From an uncultured Trichococcus sp. (GTDB lineage Bacteria; Bacillota; Bacilli; Lactobacillales; Aerococcaceae), in assembly GCF_963663645.1 (NCBI RefSeq), contig NZ_OY760503.1, positions 1,059,501-1,123,500 of the forward strand: DNA of 64,000 bases, given 5' to 3'. The position numbers and the translations under genes were made by a program. Position 1 is the first letter of the stretch, and every line of letters begins with the position of its first letter. Positions 41,815 to 52,872 of this stretch are shown here, in pieces. The notes under the pieces are model-generated. The model did no database searches. It was not told the DNA's origin and saw only the letters and a program-made list of their open reading frames with translations.

Positions 41815-43125
41815 ATGGTCAAAATTTGTTTTATCGGTGCAGGCAGCACAATCTTCGCAAAAAATGTTTTGGGGGACGCGATGTTGACGCCGAGTCTCCA
41901 AGATGCAGAAATCGCATTGTACGATATTGATGAAAAACGCTTAAAAGAATCCGAATTGATGCTACAGACCATCAATAAAAACTCGAATCAAAACCGCGCA
42001 AAAATAAAATCTTTCAGCGACAGAAAAGAAGCTTTGAAAGATGCGAATTTCGTCATCAATGCAATCCAAGTGGGTGGCTACAAACCGAGCACTGTGATTG
42101 ATTTTGAGATCCCTAAAAAATATGGATTACAACAGACAATCGGGGACACTACCGGTATCGGCGGTATTTTCAGAGGATTGCGCACACTTCCGGTGATGTT
42201 CGACATTGCCAAAGACATGGAAGAGGTTTGTCCGGATGCCTGGTTATTGAACTACACAAATCCGATGGCCATTTTGACGATGGGCATGCTGAAAGCGACG
42301 AAGATCAAAACGGTCGGCTTGTGCCACAGTGTCCAAGTCTGTGTGCCGGAACTATTTGAACATCTGGGCATTAAAGATCAATACAATCTGGATGAATTCC
42401 AATGGAAAATCGCCGGCATCAACCACATGGCTTGGCTGCTGGAAATCAACCGGAATGGAGAAGATTTCTATCCTGAAATCCGCAGTCTAGCTTCTAAAAT
42501 CGCCAATCCCCATAAGGATTCTGTGCGTTTTGAATTGATGAAACACTTCGGCTATTATGTCACGGAATCCAGTGAGCATAATGCGGAGTACCATCCTTAC
42601 TTCATCAAAAAGAATTATCCGGAATTGATCGATCAATTGCAGATCCCGATCGATGAATACTTGAGAAGATGCGTTGATCAAATCGAACGCTGGGAAACTC
42701 AAAGAGACGAGATCGTCAATGACGGTTCGCTGGAACACACAAGAAGCCGCGAATATGCCTCTTATATTATGGATGCGATTACAACCGGAACGCCAGCCGT
42801 GATTGCCGGGAATGTTTTGAATAAAGGTCTGATCACGAACTTGCCGGAAAATTGCTGTGTGGAAGTGCCGTGTCTGGTGGACAAAAATGGCGTTCAACCT
42901 ACCTATGTAGGCGACCTGCCTACGCAACTGGCCGCATTGGACCGGACAAACATCAATGTCCAAGAATTGACGGTCGAAGCCGCGATGACGCTCGAAAAAG
43001 ACAAAATCTATCAAGCAGCATTGATGGACCCGCATGCGAATTCGGAACTGTCCATTTCAGAAATAAAAGCAATGGTGGATGAATTGATCGCTGCCCATGG
43101 CGATTATCTGCCGGCGTACAAATAA
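41815..43125 (+). CDS. melA: Alpha-galactosidase, GH4
   Basis: 436 aa. ATG 41815 is chosen because GGAG lies 7 nt upstream; the ATG at 41809 is too close. GH4 marks: CFIGAGSTIFAKNVLGD, INAIQVGGYKPSTVIDFEIPKKYGL, IGDTTGIGGIFRGLRT, metal ligand Cys in GLCHSVQVCVPELF and His in GINHMAW. The CHSVQ form is typical of MelA alpha-galactosidases (acting on unphosphorylated melibiose or raffinose) rather than 6-phospho-alpha-glucosidases. No transporter is adjacent. It follows the AraC regulator. Confidence 0.92.
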   Translation: MVKICFIGAGSTIFAKNVLGDAMLTPSLQDAEIALYDIDEKRLKESELMLQTINKNSNQNRAKIKSFSDRKEALKDANFVINAIQVGGYKPSTVIDFEIPKKYGLQQTIGDTTGIGGIFRGLRTLPVMFDIAKDMEEVCPDAWLLNYTNPMAILTMGMLKATKIKTVGLCHSVQVCVPELFEHLGIKDQYNLDEFQWKIAGINHMAWLLEINRNGEDFYPEIRSLASKIANPHKDSVRFELMKHFGYYVTESSEHNAEYHPYFIKKNYPELIDQLQIPIDEYLRRCVDQIERWETQRDEIVNDGSLEHTRSREYASYIMDAITTGTPAVIAGNVLNKGLITNLPENCCVEVPCLVDKNGVQPTYVGDLPTQLAALDRTNINVQELTVEAAMTLEKDKIYQAALMDPHANSELSISEIKAMVDELIAAHGDYLPAYK

Positions 43126-43157
43126 AAAGTGCCTGCGAATCGCTCTTCTGCTTCAGG

Positions 43158-43341
43158 TTGTCCGATATTTTGCGATTATCGGACAAGCAGGACAGCATAG
43201 TCTACGTAGATGTCCGATTCTTTGGGATTATCGGACAAGCGGGTTAGTATCATCATCTTGGATGTCCGATTCTTTGATGTTATCGGACAAGCATGTCAGT
43301 ATCGTCTGCCTGGATGTCCGATTCTTCGGACTTATCGGACA
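43158..43341. repeat. Palindrome array C (four units, 52 bp period)
   Basis: Left arms at 43158, 43211, 43263 and 43315. Unit 1 has perfect 10-bp arms TTGTCCGATA / TATCGGACAA; units 2-4 have TGTCCGAT / ATCGGACA with 11-nt loops. Spacing is 52-53 bp. It follows the alpha-galactosidase gene and ends just before a terminator. This is the best-preserved array in the window. Confidence 0.9.
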
Positions 43342-43366
43342 ACCCCCAAAAGAATAGCGCCAAACC

Positions 43367-43398
43367 AAAGCTGCCTCTTCACGAGACGGCTTTTTTCT
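43367..43398 (+). terminator. Terminator after array C
   Basis: Stem AAAGCTGCCTC / GAGACGGCTTT (one mismatch, one G:T), followed by TTTTTT. Confidence 0.75.
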
Positions 43399-43465
43399 CT
43401 GTATTCATCAACATGTGAGCACGTTGGCCTGAGAAATTTCCCGGGAAATGGTAAAAAGGCCAGTG

Positions 43466-43526
43466 TGAGAACGCTTTCCCTAAAGGGGCTCCATGCATTG
43501 TTGCGCAAATTTGCCCGTGCTATAGT
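43466..43526 (+). promoter_or_regulatory. Promoter of the EIICB/GH4 operon with cre-like site
   Basis: TTGTTG (43498-43503) and TATAGT (43521-43526) are 17 nt apart. TGAGAACGCTTTCC at about 43466-43479 resembles cre with two mismatches at fixed positions. Confidence 0.5.
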
Positions 43527-43568
43527 AGTCACATGAAAAGGATTTCAAAAAACAAAAGGAGATGAAAA

Positions 43569-45161
43569 ATGATGATGCAGAAATTGCAGCGCTTTGGTGG
43601 CGCCATGTTTACACCTGTTTTATTATTCGCTTTTGCAGGGATTATCTTGTCGCTTTCGATCATGTTCCAAAACGAAATGTTGGTTGGTGGAATCGCAGCG
43701 GAAGGAACGATATGGAAAAACTTCTGGGCGGTTGTTGAATCCGGTGGGTGGACAGTTTTTAATCAGATTGAGTTATTATTCGTTATCGGGTTACCTATGG
43801 GATTGGCGCAAAAAGCAAATGCTCGTGCAGCTTTGGAGTCGTTCGTTGTCTATACGACGTTCAACAACTTCTTAAGCAAAATTCTTCAGCTGATGGGACC
43901 GACATTCAATGTAGATTTCACCCAAGAAGTCGGCGGTAACAGTGGACTGAAAATGATTGCCGGGACTAAGACGCTGGACACTAATTTAATCGGAGCTATC
44001 TTGATTGCAGCAATCGTTGTGTGGATCCACAATCGCTATTTCGAAAAGAAACTGCCTGATTGGATCGGTATTTTCCAAGGTTCATCACTGGTAGTGATCA
44101 TCGGGTTCTTCCTGATGCTGCCTATAGCATTCTTGACGGCTTGGATTTGGCCGATCATCCAAGGCGGCATCGGATCAGCGCAAGGCTTCATGGCTAGTTC
44201 CGGTACATTCGGTGTTTGGTTGTACGTGTTCCTCGAACGGATTTTGATTCCGACGGGCTTGCACCACTTCATTTACCAACCGTTCATTTTTGGGCCAGCG
44301 GTAGTCGAAGGTGGGTTGACGGCTGCTTGGTTGGAAAACCTGAATACATTCGCACAGTCGAGTGCGCCTTTGAAAGAGTTGTTCCCTGAAGGCGGATTTG
44401 CGCTGCACAATGTTTCCAAACTATTCGCACCGCTGGGGATTGCGGCTGCCTTCTATACGACAGCCAGTCCCGAGAAGCGCAAGAAAACATTGGCACTGTT
44501 GATTCCGACGGCGTTGACCGCCATTCTTTCCGGGATCACAGAACCGTTCGAATTCACGTTCCTTTTCATCGCACCGCAGTTGTTCTTGGTCCATTCCTTG
44601 TTGGCGGCAACTTTAGGCGCGACCGTATATGCTTTCGGAGTTGTCGGAGATATCGGTGGTGGGTTGATCACGAACCTGTCGCAGTTCATCATTCCGATGT
44701 CAATCAACCATATGGGATCGGTCCTGACCCTCTTCGCAGTCGGCTTTGCTTTCAGTGTCATCTACTTCTTTGTGTTCCGATTCGCCATTCTGAAATACGA
44801 CCTGAAAACACCTGGTCGTGAAGATGCAGCAGAAGTCAAGATGTACAGCAAACAAGAGTATCGTGAAAAGCAAGCTAAGAAAAATGCAGGTGCTTTGGCC
44901 GATAATCCTTATGCCGTAAGTGCTGCGCATTATATGGAAGCGTTAGGCGGCGTGGATAACATTGTCGAGGTGAACAACTGTGCGACAAGGTTGCGTGTTA
45001 CGGTGGCGGATGAAGCATTGGTGGCACCTGATGCGGAATTCAAGCAAGGCGGCGCACATGGACTCGTCAGAAATGGAAGAGCGTTCCAAGTGATAGTCGG
45101 ACTGGATGTTCCGCAAGTCCGGGAAGCATTCGATCAGCTGGTTGCACAAAGACCGATTTAA
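43569..45161 (+). CDS. PTS alpha-glucoside-specific EIICB (MalX/GlvC type)
   Basis: 530 aa. The N-terminal EIIC domain (about residues 1-420) has eight to ten membrane segments and glucose-family motifs LQRFGGAMFTPVLLFAFAGI, PIIQGGIGSAQGF, GLHHFIYQPF and GITEPFEFTF. The C-terminal EIIB domain has the phosphorylated Cys in VNNCATRLRV. No EIIA domain is fused, so a separate EIIA-Glc is needed. It imports maltose or similar alpha-glucosides as 6-phosphates for the GH4 enzyme next to it. AAGGAG lies before a triple ATG. Confidence 0.93.
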   Translation: MMMQKLQRFGGAMFTPVLLFAFAGIILSLSIMFQNEMLVGGIAAEGTIWKNFWAVVESGGWTVFNQIELLFVIGLPMGLAQKANARAALESFVVYTTFNNFLSKILQLMGPTFNVDFTQEVGGNSGLKMIAGTKTLDTNLIGAILIAAIVVWIHNRYFEKKLPDWIGIFQGSSLVVIIGFFLMLPIAFLTAWIWPIIQGGIGSAQGFMASSGTFGVWLYVFLERILIPTGLHHFIYQPFIFGPAVVEGGLTAAWLENLNTFAQSSAPLKELFPEGGFALHNVSKLFAPLGIAAAFYTTASPEKRKKTLALLIPTALTAILSGITEPFEFTFLFIAPQLFLVHSLLAATLGATVYAFGVVGDIGGGLITNLSQFIIPMSINHMGSVLTLFAVGFAFSVIYFFVFRFAILKYDLKTPGREDAAEVKMYSKQEYREKQAKKNAGALADNPYAVSAAHYMEALGGVDNIVEVNNCATRLRVTVADEALVAPDAEFKQGGAHGLVRNGRAFQVIVGLDVPQVREAFDQLVAQRPI

Positions 45162-45209
45162 CAACATATCCAACAGATTTATCATCATAAAAAACTAAGT
45201 TAACAATAG

Positions 45210-46568
<1,359 letters not shown>

Positions 46569-46606
46569 GAGTTCCTTCCTGAAACAGACACTTCATATGA
46601 TACAAT

Positions 46607-46658
46607 AGAGTCGCACACCAAAGAGAGTTGCTCTTGGTAGGCGACTCTTTGTTTTTCG
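46607..46658 (+). terminator. Terminator after the second GH4 gene
   Basis: Stem AGAGTCGC...CCAAAGAG / CTCTTGG...GCGACTCT followed by TTGTTTTT. An extended -10-like TGATACAAT (46599-46607) abuts it, so read-through or a promoter for the RpiR gene may overlap. Confidence 0.75.
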
Positions 46659-46669
46659 GAGGGATAGGG

Positions 46670-47434
46670 ATGGAATTAGAAGGCATCATCAATGAGCACT
46701 TCAACGAACTGAACGAAAATGAGAAAGCAATTATTGAATACATCATCAAGAACAAGGCAAATTGCCAAGAGATGACCATCATTGAACTGGCGAAAGAGAC
46801 GCTGACGTCGAAATCATCCATCCTGCGATTGACGCAGAAGCTGGGATTCAGCGGATACAGTGAGTTCAAATACAGCATCCGAAAAGATATTTCCAAGCAG
46901 AATAACGTCGGACAGGAATACGATTTGTACAGCATGCAGATCAAAGACATTGAAACGACCAAAAAGATATTTGAACAGACTGAATTAACTCCGATCCTAA
47001 AGCAAATGCAGGAAGCGGAGCGGATTTTTTGCTATGGGACCGGCTGGGGGCAACGGAATGTGCTTGCTGATTTTTTGCGCTCCATGATCTCTGTCGGCAG
47101 ATATCCCATTCTGTTGGAAGCCAAAAGGGAACTGGAAATGGCATCAAAAAGCGACATCAAGTCCTCTGATTTGTTGATCGTAGTATCGTTAAGCGGCGAT
47201 ATCCGCGAAGTTGAAAAGGAAATGGGCATTTTGAAGCTGAAAGGCATTCCGATTGTCTCGATCACCAGCCTCAGCAATAACAGTCTGGCATCGCTCGGAA
47301 AGCATAATCTCTATTTTCAAAGCACTCCGGTCATGCAGGGCGATACCGAAATTGTTTCCTTCCTGCCCATCCACCTGACTTTGGACAGCTTGTACAGGAA
47401 ATATGTGGATTACAGAAACGACCTTCCCAAGTAG
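46670..47434 (+). CDS. MurR/RpiR family transcriptional regulator (EIICB/GH4 operon)
   Basis: 254 aa from ATG 46670 with GGAGGGA upstream; the frame is open to 46628 but that part is within the terminator. N-terminal HTH (LAKETLTSKSSILRLTQKLGFSGYSEFKYSI) and SIS domain (FCYGTGWGQRNVLADFLRS, LLIVVSLSGDIREVEKEMG, IVSITSLSNNSLASLG). It probably regulates the operon upstream. Confidence 0.9.
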   Translation: MELEGIINEHFNELNENEKAIIEYIIKNKANCQEMTIIELAKETLTSKSSILRLTQKLGFSGYSEFKYSIRKDISKQNNVGQEYDLYSMQIKDIETTKKIFEQTELTPILKQMQEAERIFCYGTGWGQRNVLADFLRSMISVGRYPILLEAKRELEMASKSDIKSSDLLIVVSLSGDIREVEKEMGILKLKGIPIVSITSLSNNSLASLGKHNLYFQSTPVMQGDTEIVSFLPIHLTLDSLYRKYVDYRNDLPK

Positions 47435-47498
47435 TGTAAGCCCGAAATATAAATAAAAGAAATAGGGAATTTCGGGTGTTCCGAAAAGACTCCGATCT

Positions 47499-47549
47499 CG
47501 CGAAAAAACAAGAGCAACCTCAAAAAGAGGCTGCTCTTGTTTTTTCGCG
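47499..47549. terminator. Bidirectional terminator between the RpiR and GntR genes
   Basis: Stem CGCGAAAAAACAAGAGCA / TGCTCTTGTTTTTTCGCG with an inner CTC/GAG extension, serving convergent genes. Confidence 0.9.
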
Positions 47550-47604
47550 TTCCATAATCCCATCAGATGTATCTTAAAATAAGGTGCGTCCGCAGGTGGG
47601 TGTC

Positions 47605-48318
47605 TTAATATTGATTTTTAAATGAAGACAATTCTATCTTATAATAATTCCATTTTTTGTAGCTAATTACCATTTCAGCAACAGTTCCGTCTTCTAAGAT
47701 TGTCTTCTTTTCTTGGCGTACTGAAGGTTCGTTTGGTTTCATATTTAGCAATTGGGCAATACTTTCGTCAGTGGGAAAACAAATTTCATTTGTTTCTTTG
47801 GAATCCGCATCATATAGGTTGATGCTAAAGTCACTCTTGAAGCGATTATAAATAGAGTCGTAATAGCTGAGGTCAGGAATATCTTTTTTGATAAATCGGC
47901 TGGGGATATAAGAAATATGAAGTAAAAAAGGATCACCATCAACTTTTCTTATCCTTGTAATTTTATAATACTGTTCGTTCTTTCTTAATTGTAACGCTTG
48001 GTTCATTTCAGCGTCATTCTGAATTTCCATACCCAAAACCTCTACTGTTTCTGTTTTTCCAGCATAAATTTCAATATCAGAGAATTCAACAAGTTTGCGT
48101 TTACGCGAACGAGAGACGTAGGTGCCTTTTCCTTGGATCCGGATGAGATAGCCTTCATTAGCTAGCTCCTGTATTGCTCTGATGACTGTGATAGAGCTTA
48201 CGTTGTAGAGTTTTACCAATTCTGCTTCACTATAAAAACGATCACCGTGTTGAAATTCGCCGGATTTGATTTTTTGGAGTAAATCTTCTTTAATTTTTTG
48301 GTATTTTGGAATCCTCAT
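47605..48318 (-). CDS. GntR family regulator (HutC/UTRA type), galacto-N-biose locus
   Basis: 237 aa from ATG 48318 (AAGGAG 6 nt upstream). Winged helix at residues 1-70 (FYSEAELVKLYNVSSITVIRAIQELANEGYLIRIQGKGTYV) and a UTRA ligand domain behind it. It is divergent from the GH35/PTS operon, and the palindrome between them is its likely operator. In streptococci a GntR regulator holds the same position beside bgaC. Confidence 0.9.
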   Translation of the reverse strand: MRIPKYQKIKEDLLQKIKSGEFQHGDRFYSEAELVKLYNVSSITVIRAIQELANEGYLIRIQGKGTYVSRSRKRKLVEFSDIEIYAGKTETVEVLGMEIQNDAEMNQALQLRKNEQYYKITRIRKVDGDPFLLHISYIPSRFIKKDIPDLSYYDSIYNRFKSDFSINLYDADSKETNEICFPTDESIAQLLNMKPNEPSVRQEKKTILEDGTVAEMVISYKKWNYYKIELSSFKNQY

Positions 48319-48404
48319 GATTATCTCCTTTTTTAACACACTTCACTTAATATATTAACTTATAAAAAGAGAAATTGCCAGTTTTTTAATGGCTAAAAAA
48401 ATAG

Positions 48405-48453
48405 TTTACAGAATCTAACTTAGTATGTTAATATACTAAGTGTAAACGTTTCA
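48405..48453 (+). promoter_or_regulatory. Promoter, GntR operator and cre-like site of the GH35/PTS operon
   Basis: TTTACA (48405-48410) with TAATAT (48429-48434), 18 nt apart. A palindrome of 24 bp, arms ACTTAGTATGTT and AATATACTAAGT (48418-48441), covers the -10. TGTAAACGTTTCA (48441-48453) next to it resembles a 13-bp cre variant. A half-site, ACTTAATATATTAA, lies closer to the GntR gene. Confidence 0.65.
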
Positions 48454-48468
48454 GAAAGGATGTAAGCA

Positions 48469-50241
48469 ATGAGTAAATTTGAAATAAAGGAAGATTTTTT
48501 ATTGAATGAGGAGCCGTTCAAGATCTTATCCGGAGCCATCCACTACTTCCGGGTTCTTCCTGAAGATTGGTATCATTCTTTGTATAATTTGAAAGCGCTT
48601 GGATTTAATACCGTGGAAACCTACATTCCTTGGAATGTGCATGAGCCAAAAGAAGGGCAGTATAACTTTTCGGGACAGTTTGATATAAGGGGTTTTGTCC
48701 GAATCGCAGAAGAATTGGGTCTGTTTGTAATTCTAAGACCGTCTCCTTATATTTGTGCAGAATGGGAATTCGGCGGATTACCGGCATGGTTATTGACTTA
48801 CAAAAATATGCGAATACGCTCCAGTGACACCCTTTTTATCGAAAAAGTTTCTCGCTACTATGATAAACTGTTCGAGGTTATTTCACCTCTGCAAGTTGAT
48901 GTTGGTGGTCCTGTTATCATGATGCAGGTGGAAAATGAATACGGTTCATATGGCGAGGATAAAGAATATTTAATGGCGCTGCATGAATTGATGTTAAAAC
49001 AAGGCGTAACTGTTCCGATTTTTACATCGGATGGAGCTTGGAGAGCAACACAGGAAGCCGGAACACTAACTGAATCCGATATCCTGACCACAGGTAATTT
49101 TGGATCTCGCTCGAAAGAAAATTTTCAGGATTTGAAAGAATTTCATGAATCAAAAGGGAAGAAATGGCCACTGATGTGTATGGAGTTCTGGGATGGTTGG
49201 TTTAATCGCTGGGATGATCCAATCATAAAAAGAGATCCACAAAATTTAGCTGATGATGTGAAAGAGGCGCTGGAGATCGGGAGTGTCAATCTCTACATGT
49301 TTCACGGTGGAACAAACTTCGGGTTTATGAATGGTTGTTCTGCAAGAGGACGGAAAGATCTCCCTCAAGTGACATCCTATGATTACGACGCACCGCTAAA
49401 TGAACAAGGGAATCCGACTGAAAAATACTTCGCTTTGAAAACAATGATGAAGCAATTGTTTCCTGAGATTGAACAACACGAGCCGCTCGTCAAGGAAAGC
49501 ATGAGCATAAGGGACATCCCATTGGCCGGGAAAGTCAGTTTGTTTTCCGTGATAGATGAACTTGCTGAAAAAAAGGTTTCTAAGTATCCGAAACCGATGG
49601 AAGCGTTGGATCAACAATATGGGTATACTTTGTACCGAAGTAATGTGAATAAAGACAGTGACGAAGAATATTATCGTGTGATAGATGCTAGCGACCGAAT
49701 CCACTTCTTCCTCAACGAAAATAAACTAGCTACGCAGTATCAAGAAGACGTTGGAGAAAAAATATATGCCTACCCTAAATCTGGAGATAACCAGCTGGAT
49801 GTGCTAGTAGAAAATATGGGACGAGTCAATTATGGACACAAGCTGCTGGCGGATACACAACAAAAAGGAATCCGAACGGGCGTCATGTCCGATTTACACT
49901 TTATTACCGACTGGGAGCAATACAGTTTAGAGTTCACGAAACCTTTATCCATAGATTTCGACAAAGCATGGAAAGAAAATTCACCGTCTTTTTACCAGTA
50001 TAGAGTCACCCTCGATGCACCAAAAGATGCCTATATCAATATGGAGTTATTCGGGAAAGGGATCGTCCTTGTGAACGGTTTCAATATCGGCAGATTCTGG
50101 AACGTGGGACCAACGCTCTCGTTGTATGTTCCGAAGGCTCTCTTCAGGAAAGGCCAGAATGAGATCATCATTTTTGAAACAGAAGGCATCTGGTCCGAAA
50201 CGATCCAATTAAACAGTGAACCAATTTTTAAAAAAATATAG
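48469..50241 (+). CDS. bgaC: Beta-galactosidase, GH35 (BgaC type)
   Basis: 590 aa. GAIHYFRVLPEDWYHSLYNLKALGFNTVETYIPWNVHEP, acid/base Glu in MMQVENEYGSYG (about residue 160), nucleophile Glu in MCMEFWDGWFNRW (about residue 236), C-terminal beta-sandwich with GFNIGRFWNVGPT. There is no signal peptide. Related enzymes prefer Gal-beta-1,3-GlcNAc/GalNAc, and this one heads an operon with mannose-family EIIB, EIIC, EIID and EIIA, as in Streptococcus pneumoniae. It would cleave the imported (phosphorylated) disaccharide. Confidence 0.92.
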   Translation: MSKFEIKEDFLLNEEPFKILSGAIHYFRVLPEDWYHSLYNLKALGFNTVETYIPWNVHEPKEGQYNFSGQFDIRGFVRIAEELGLFVILRPSPYICAEWEFGGLPAWLLTYKNMRIRSSDTLFIEKVSRYYDKLFEVISPLQVDVGGPVIMMQVENEYGSYGEDKEYLMALHELMLKQGVTVPIFTSDGAWRATQEAGTLTESDILTTGNFGSRSKENFQDLKEFHESKGKKWPLMCMEFWDGWFNRWDDPIIKRDPQNLADDVKEALEIGSVNLYMFHGGTNFGFMNGCSARGRKDLPQVTSYDYDAPLNEQGNPTEKYFALKTMMKQLFPEIEQHEPLVKESMSIRDIPLAGKVSLFSVIDELAEKKVSKYPKPMEALDQQYGYTLYRSNVNKDSDEEYYRVIDASDRIHFFLNENKLATQYQEDVGEKIYAYPKSGDNQLDVLVENMGRVNYGHKLLADTQQKGIRTGVMSDLHFITDWEQYSLEFTKPLSIDFDKAWKENSPSFYQYRVTLDAPKDAYINMELFGKGIVLVNGFNIGRFWNVGPTLSLYVPKALFRKGQNEIIIFETEGIWSETIQLNSEPIFKKI

Positions 50242-50257
50242 AAAAGGGGAAATCATC

Positions 50258-50743
50258 ATGAGTATCACAGCAGTAAGAATTGACGGAAGATTAATACACG
50301 GACAGGTTGCAAATTTATGGGCCACAAAGTTGGGCATCGACAGAATCATGGTCGTGGACAATGAAATAGTGGACAACGCAATTGAGAAGAGCGGGCTGAA
50401 ATTGGCGACACCAGCTGGGGTGAAACTGAGCGTTTTGTCTGTTGATAAAGCGGCCGCCAACATTTTGGCGGGCAAATACGACAGCCAACGCTTGCTGATC
50501 ATTGCCAAAAGACCGGATCGCTTGTTGGATCTGATTGAGTTAGGTGTGCCGATCAAAGAAATCAACGTAGGGAACATGTCACAGTCACAGCATTCAAAAT
50601 CGGTCACAAGATCAATCAATGTTTTGGATGAAGATATAGAAGTATTCAAAAAACTTGATGAAAAAGGTGTACAGCTAGTTTCTCAGATGGTTCCGAACGA
50701 TCGCGCTGAAAACTTTATGACATTATTAAAACCACATATTTAG
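50258..50743 (+). CDS. PTS mannose-family EIIB (first system)
   Basis: 161 aa from ATG 50258 (AAAGGGGA upstream). TAVRIDGRLIHGQVANLW holds the phosphorylated His14. It passes phosphate from EIIA to the sugar. It lies directly after the GH35 gene and before EIIC, EIID, EIIA. A similar EIIB is at 58246. Confidence 0.93.
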   Translation: MSITAVRIDGRLIHGQVANLWATKLGIDRIMVVDNEIVDNAIEKSGLKLATPAGVKLSVLSVDKAAANILAGKYDSQRLLIIAKRPDRLLDLIELGVPIKEINVGNMSQSQHSKSVTRSINVLDEDIEVFKKLDEKGVQLVSQMVPNDRAENFMTLLKPHI

Positions 50744-50767
50744 TGGATAAAAAAGGAGAATGGAACA

Positions 50768-51655
50768 ATGACAATAGCATGGTGGCAAATTATTTTACTT
50801 ACACTGTATGCAGCTTATCAGATTTTAGACGAGTTGACAGTTTATTCAACGCTTAGTCAGCCGGTGTTTGCTGGGTTGATCGCTGGGTTGATAATGGGGG
50901 ATATGACAACCGGTTTGATTATTGGTGGTAGTATGCAGTTAACTATTCTGGGTGTAGGAACGTTTGGTGGTTCATCCAGAATCGACGCAAATTCAGGGAC
51001 GGTCTTGGCCACGGCTTTTTCGGTTGGATTAGGAATGAACCCTGAACAAGCGATTGCAGCCATCGCAGTTCCGGTAGCGGGTCTGATGATTCAAATGGAT
51101 ATTCTGGGACGATTTGCAAATACTTTTTTTGCTCATCGAGTCGATGCAAAAATTGAAGAAATGGATTACAAGGGGATTGAGAGGAATTTCCTTATGGGAT
51201 CGCTCTCTTGGTCATTGTCCAGAGCCTTACCAGTATTTTTGGCTTTAAGTTTTGGCGGCGGGTTTGTGAACACTATCGTTGGATTTTTGAACGGTGATTT
51301 GAAATGGCTGGGTGATGGATTATCAGTAGCCGGAGCTGTATTGCCCGCTGTTGGTTTTGCTATTTTATTAAGATATCTGCCAGTGAAAAAACACGCACCT
51401 TATTTGATTTTAGGCTTTGTCATTACAGCACTCCTTACAACTGTATTCGGAAATATTCAACGGATCGGCGGTTCTGTAGCTGGGATTGTGGAAGGTCTTA
51501 ACGCCAACTTTACAGCGATGCCGATGCTGGGTATAGCGTTGATTGGTTTTGCTTTAGCCTTTAATGAATATAAACGGTCAGTAGAAGCACCAATAAATTC
51601 CTCTTATAACGCTTCCGGATCAGAAGAAGGAGAAATCGAAGATGACGAAATCTAA
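50768..51655 (+). CDS. PTS mannose-family EIIC (first system)
   Basis: 295 aa with about seven to eight hydrophobic segments. GLIAGLIMGDMTTGLIIGGSMQLTILGVGTFGGSSRIDANSG is the family signature. It has an acidic C-terminal tail (GSEEGEIEDDEI). It overlaps EIID by 14 nt. AAAGGAG precedes the ATG. Confidence 0.92.
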   Translation: MTIAWWQIILLTLYAAYQILDELTVYSTLSQPVFAGLIAGLIMGDMTTGLIIGGSMQLTILGVGTFGGSSRIDANSGTVLATAFSVGLGMNPEQAIAAIAVPVAGLMIQMDILGRFANTFFAHRVDAKIEEMDYKGIERNFLMGSLSWSLSRALPVFLALSFGGGFVNTIVGFLNGDLKWLGDGLSVAGAVLPAVGFAILLRYLPVKKHAPYLILGFVITALLTTVFGNIQRIGGSVAGIVEGLNANFTAMPMLGIALIGFALAFNEYKRSVEAPINSSYNASGSEEGEIEDDEI

Positions 51656-52451
51656 TTACAAATTAACAAAAAAAGACTTTAATCAAATCAATAGAAGAAG
51701 TTTATTTGGATTTCAGCTGGGGTGGAATTATGAGCGCATGCAGGGTACGGGGTACTTGTATACAATCCTGCCTCAGTTGAGAAAGATATATGGAGACGGA
51801 ACTCCAGAATTAAAAGAAATGATGAAAACGCATACTCAGTTCTTTAATACTACCAACTTTCTGAATACAATCATTACAGGTATCGATCTTGCTATTGAAG
51901 AGAAAGAAGGAATTGCTTCTAAAGAAACAGTATCCGGGCTAAAGGTTGGTTTAATGGGACCTTTTGCAGCTATCGGAGACTCTATTTTTGGAGCTTTGTT
52001 GCCAACGATTTTTGGAGCTTTAGCAGCAAATATGGCGGTGAACGGAAACCCTATTGGAGCTTTTCTATGGATGATTGTACAAATTGGAGTGATGTACTTC
52101 CGTTGGATACAAATTGAGATTGCCTATAAAGAAGGGGTAACGCTTGTTACAACAATGCAAAGTCGTCTGAACGCTATCACTAATGCTGCTACATTGATGG
52201 GAGTATTCATGGTTGGAGCCTTGGTTGCTACTATGATTAATGTACGTTTATCCTGGACACCATCAATCGGCTCTTTAGTTATTGATGTCCAAAACAATGT
52301 TGACATGATTATGCCGCGGTTGTTGCCGGCAGCTATTGTAGGAGCTGTTTACTGGTTGTTAGGAAAGAAAAATATTACTTCGACTAAAGCGATCTTTATT
52401 GTATTGGTTGTATCTGTAGCTTTGTCTGCATTAGGGGTTATTTCTAAATAA
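51642..52451 (+). CDS. PTS mannose-family EIID (first system)
   Basis: 269 aa. QLGWNYERMQGTGYLYTILPQLRKIYG, LKVGLMGPFAAIGDSIFGALLPTIFG and a hydrophobic C-terminus. The ATG overlaps the EIIC end, with GGAG inside that gene. Length is usual, in contrast to the enlarged EIID at 59554. Confidence 0.92.
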   Translation: MTKSNYKLTKKDFNQINRRSLFGFQLGWNYERMQGTGYLYTILPQLRKIYGDGTPELKEMMKTHTQFFNTTNFLNTIITGIDLAIEEKEGIASKETVSGLKVGLMGPFAAIGDSIFGALLPTIFGALAANMAVNGNPIGAFLWMIVQIGVMYFRWIQIEIAYKEGVTLVTTMQSRLNAITNAATLMGVFMVGALVATMINVRLSWTPSIGSLVIDVQNNVDMIMPRLLPAAIVGAVYWLLGKKNITSTKAIFIVLVVSVALSALGVISK

Positions 52452-52464
52452 AGGAGTGAGTGAT

Positions 52465-52872
52465 TTGACTAATTTAATATTGATCAGTCATGGGGATTTT
52501 TGCATGGAGTTAAAAAGAAGCGCAGAAATGATTCTGGGACCACAGGAAAATATTTATACAGTATCTTTGCTTCCTAATGAAGGTGAAAAGGATTTTATGG
52601 AAAAATTCGATGCAGTAACGGATCAATTGGGTGGGAATTACACTGTTTTTTCCGATTTGATGGGTGGTACCCCCTGTAATATTGCTTCAAAAAAGATTAT
52701 GAATGGTGCTGTATTTGAATTATATGCTGGGATGAACTTGCCGATGGTTATCAGCTTCGTAAATGCTGCATTAATTGGCAACGCCAATTCTCTCGTAAAG
52801 GAAACCCGACAAAGTATTGTAAAAGTAAATGATGTGTTAAACGATGGAGTTTTTGATGAAGAGGATGAATAG
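52465..52872 (+). CDS. PTS mannose-family EIIA (first system)
   Basis: 135 aa from TTG 52465, chosen because AAGGAG lies 8 nt upstream; the GTG at 52456 overlaps that site. LILISHGDFCMELKRSAEMI carries the phosphorylated His, and VFSDLMGGTPCNIAS is the family mark. It completes a four-protein PTS with the GH35 gene. No strong terminator follows, only a weak TAAAGAATAAATTCTTTA hairpin near 52914. Confidence 0.9.
   Translation: MTNLILISHGDFCMELKRSAEMILGPQENIYTVSLLPNEGEKDFMEKFDAVTDQLGGNYTVFSDLMGGTPCNIASKKIMNGAVFELYAGMNLPMVISFVNAALIGNANSLVKETRQSIVKVNDVLNDGVFDEEDE

Noticed and set aside
43158-43341. CRISPR array
   Set aside because: The repeats at about 52-bp spacing look array-like, but the conserved part is a short palindrome, the spacers resemble each other, and no cas genes are near.
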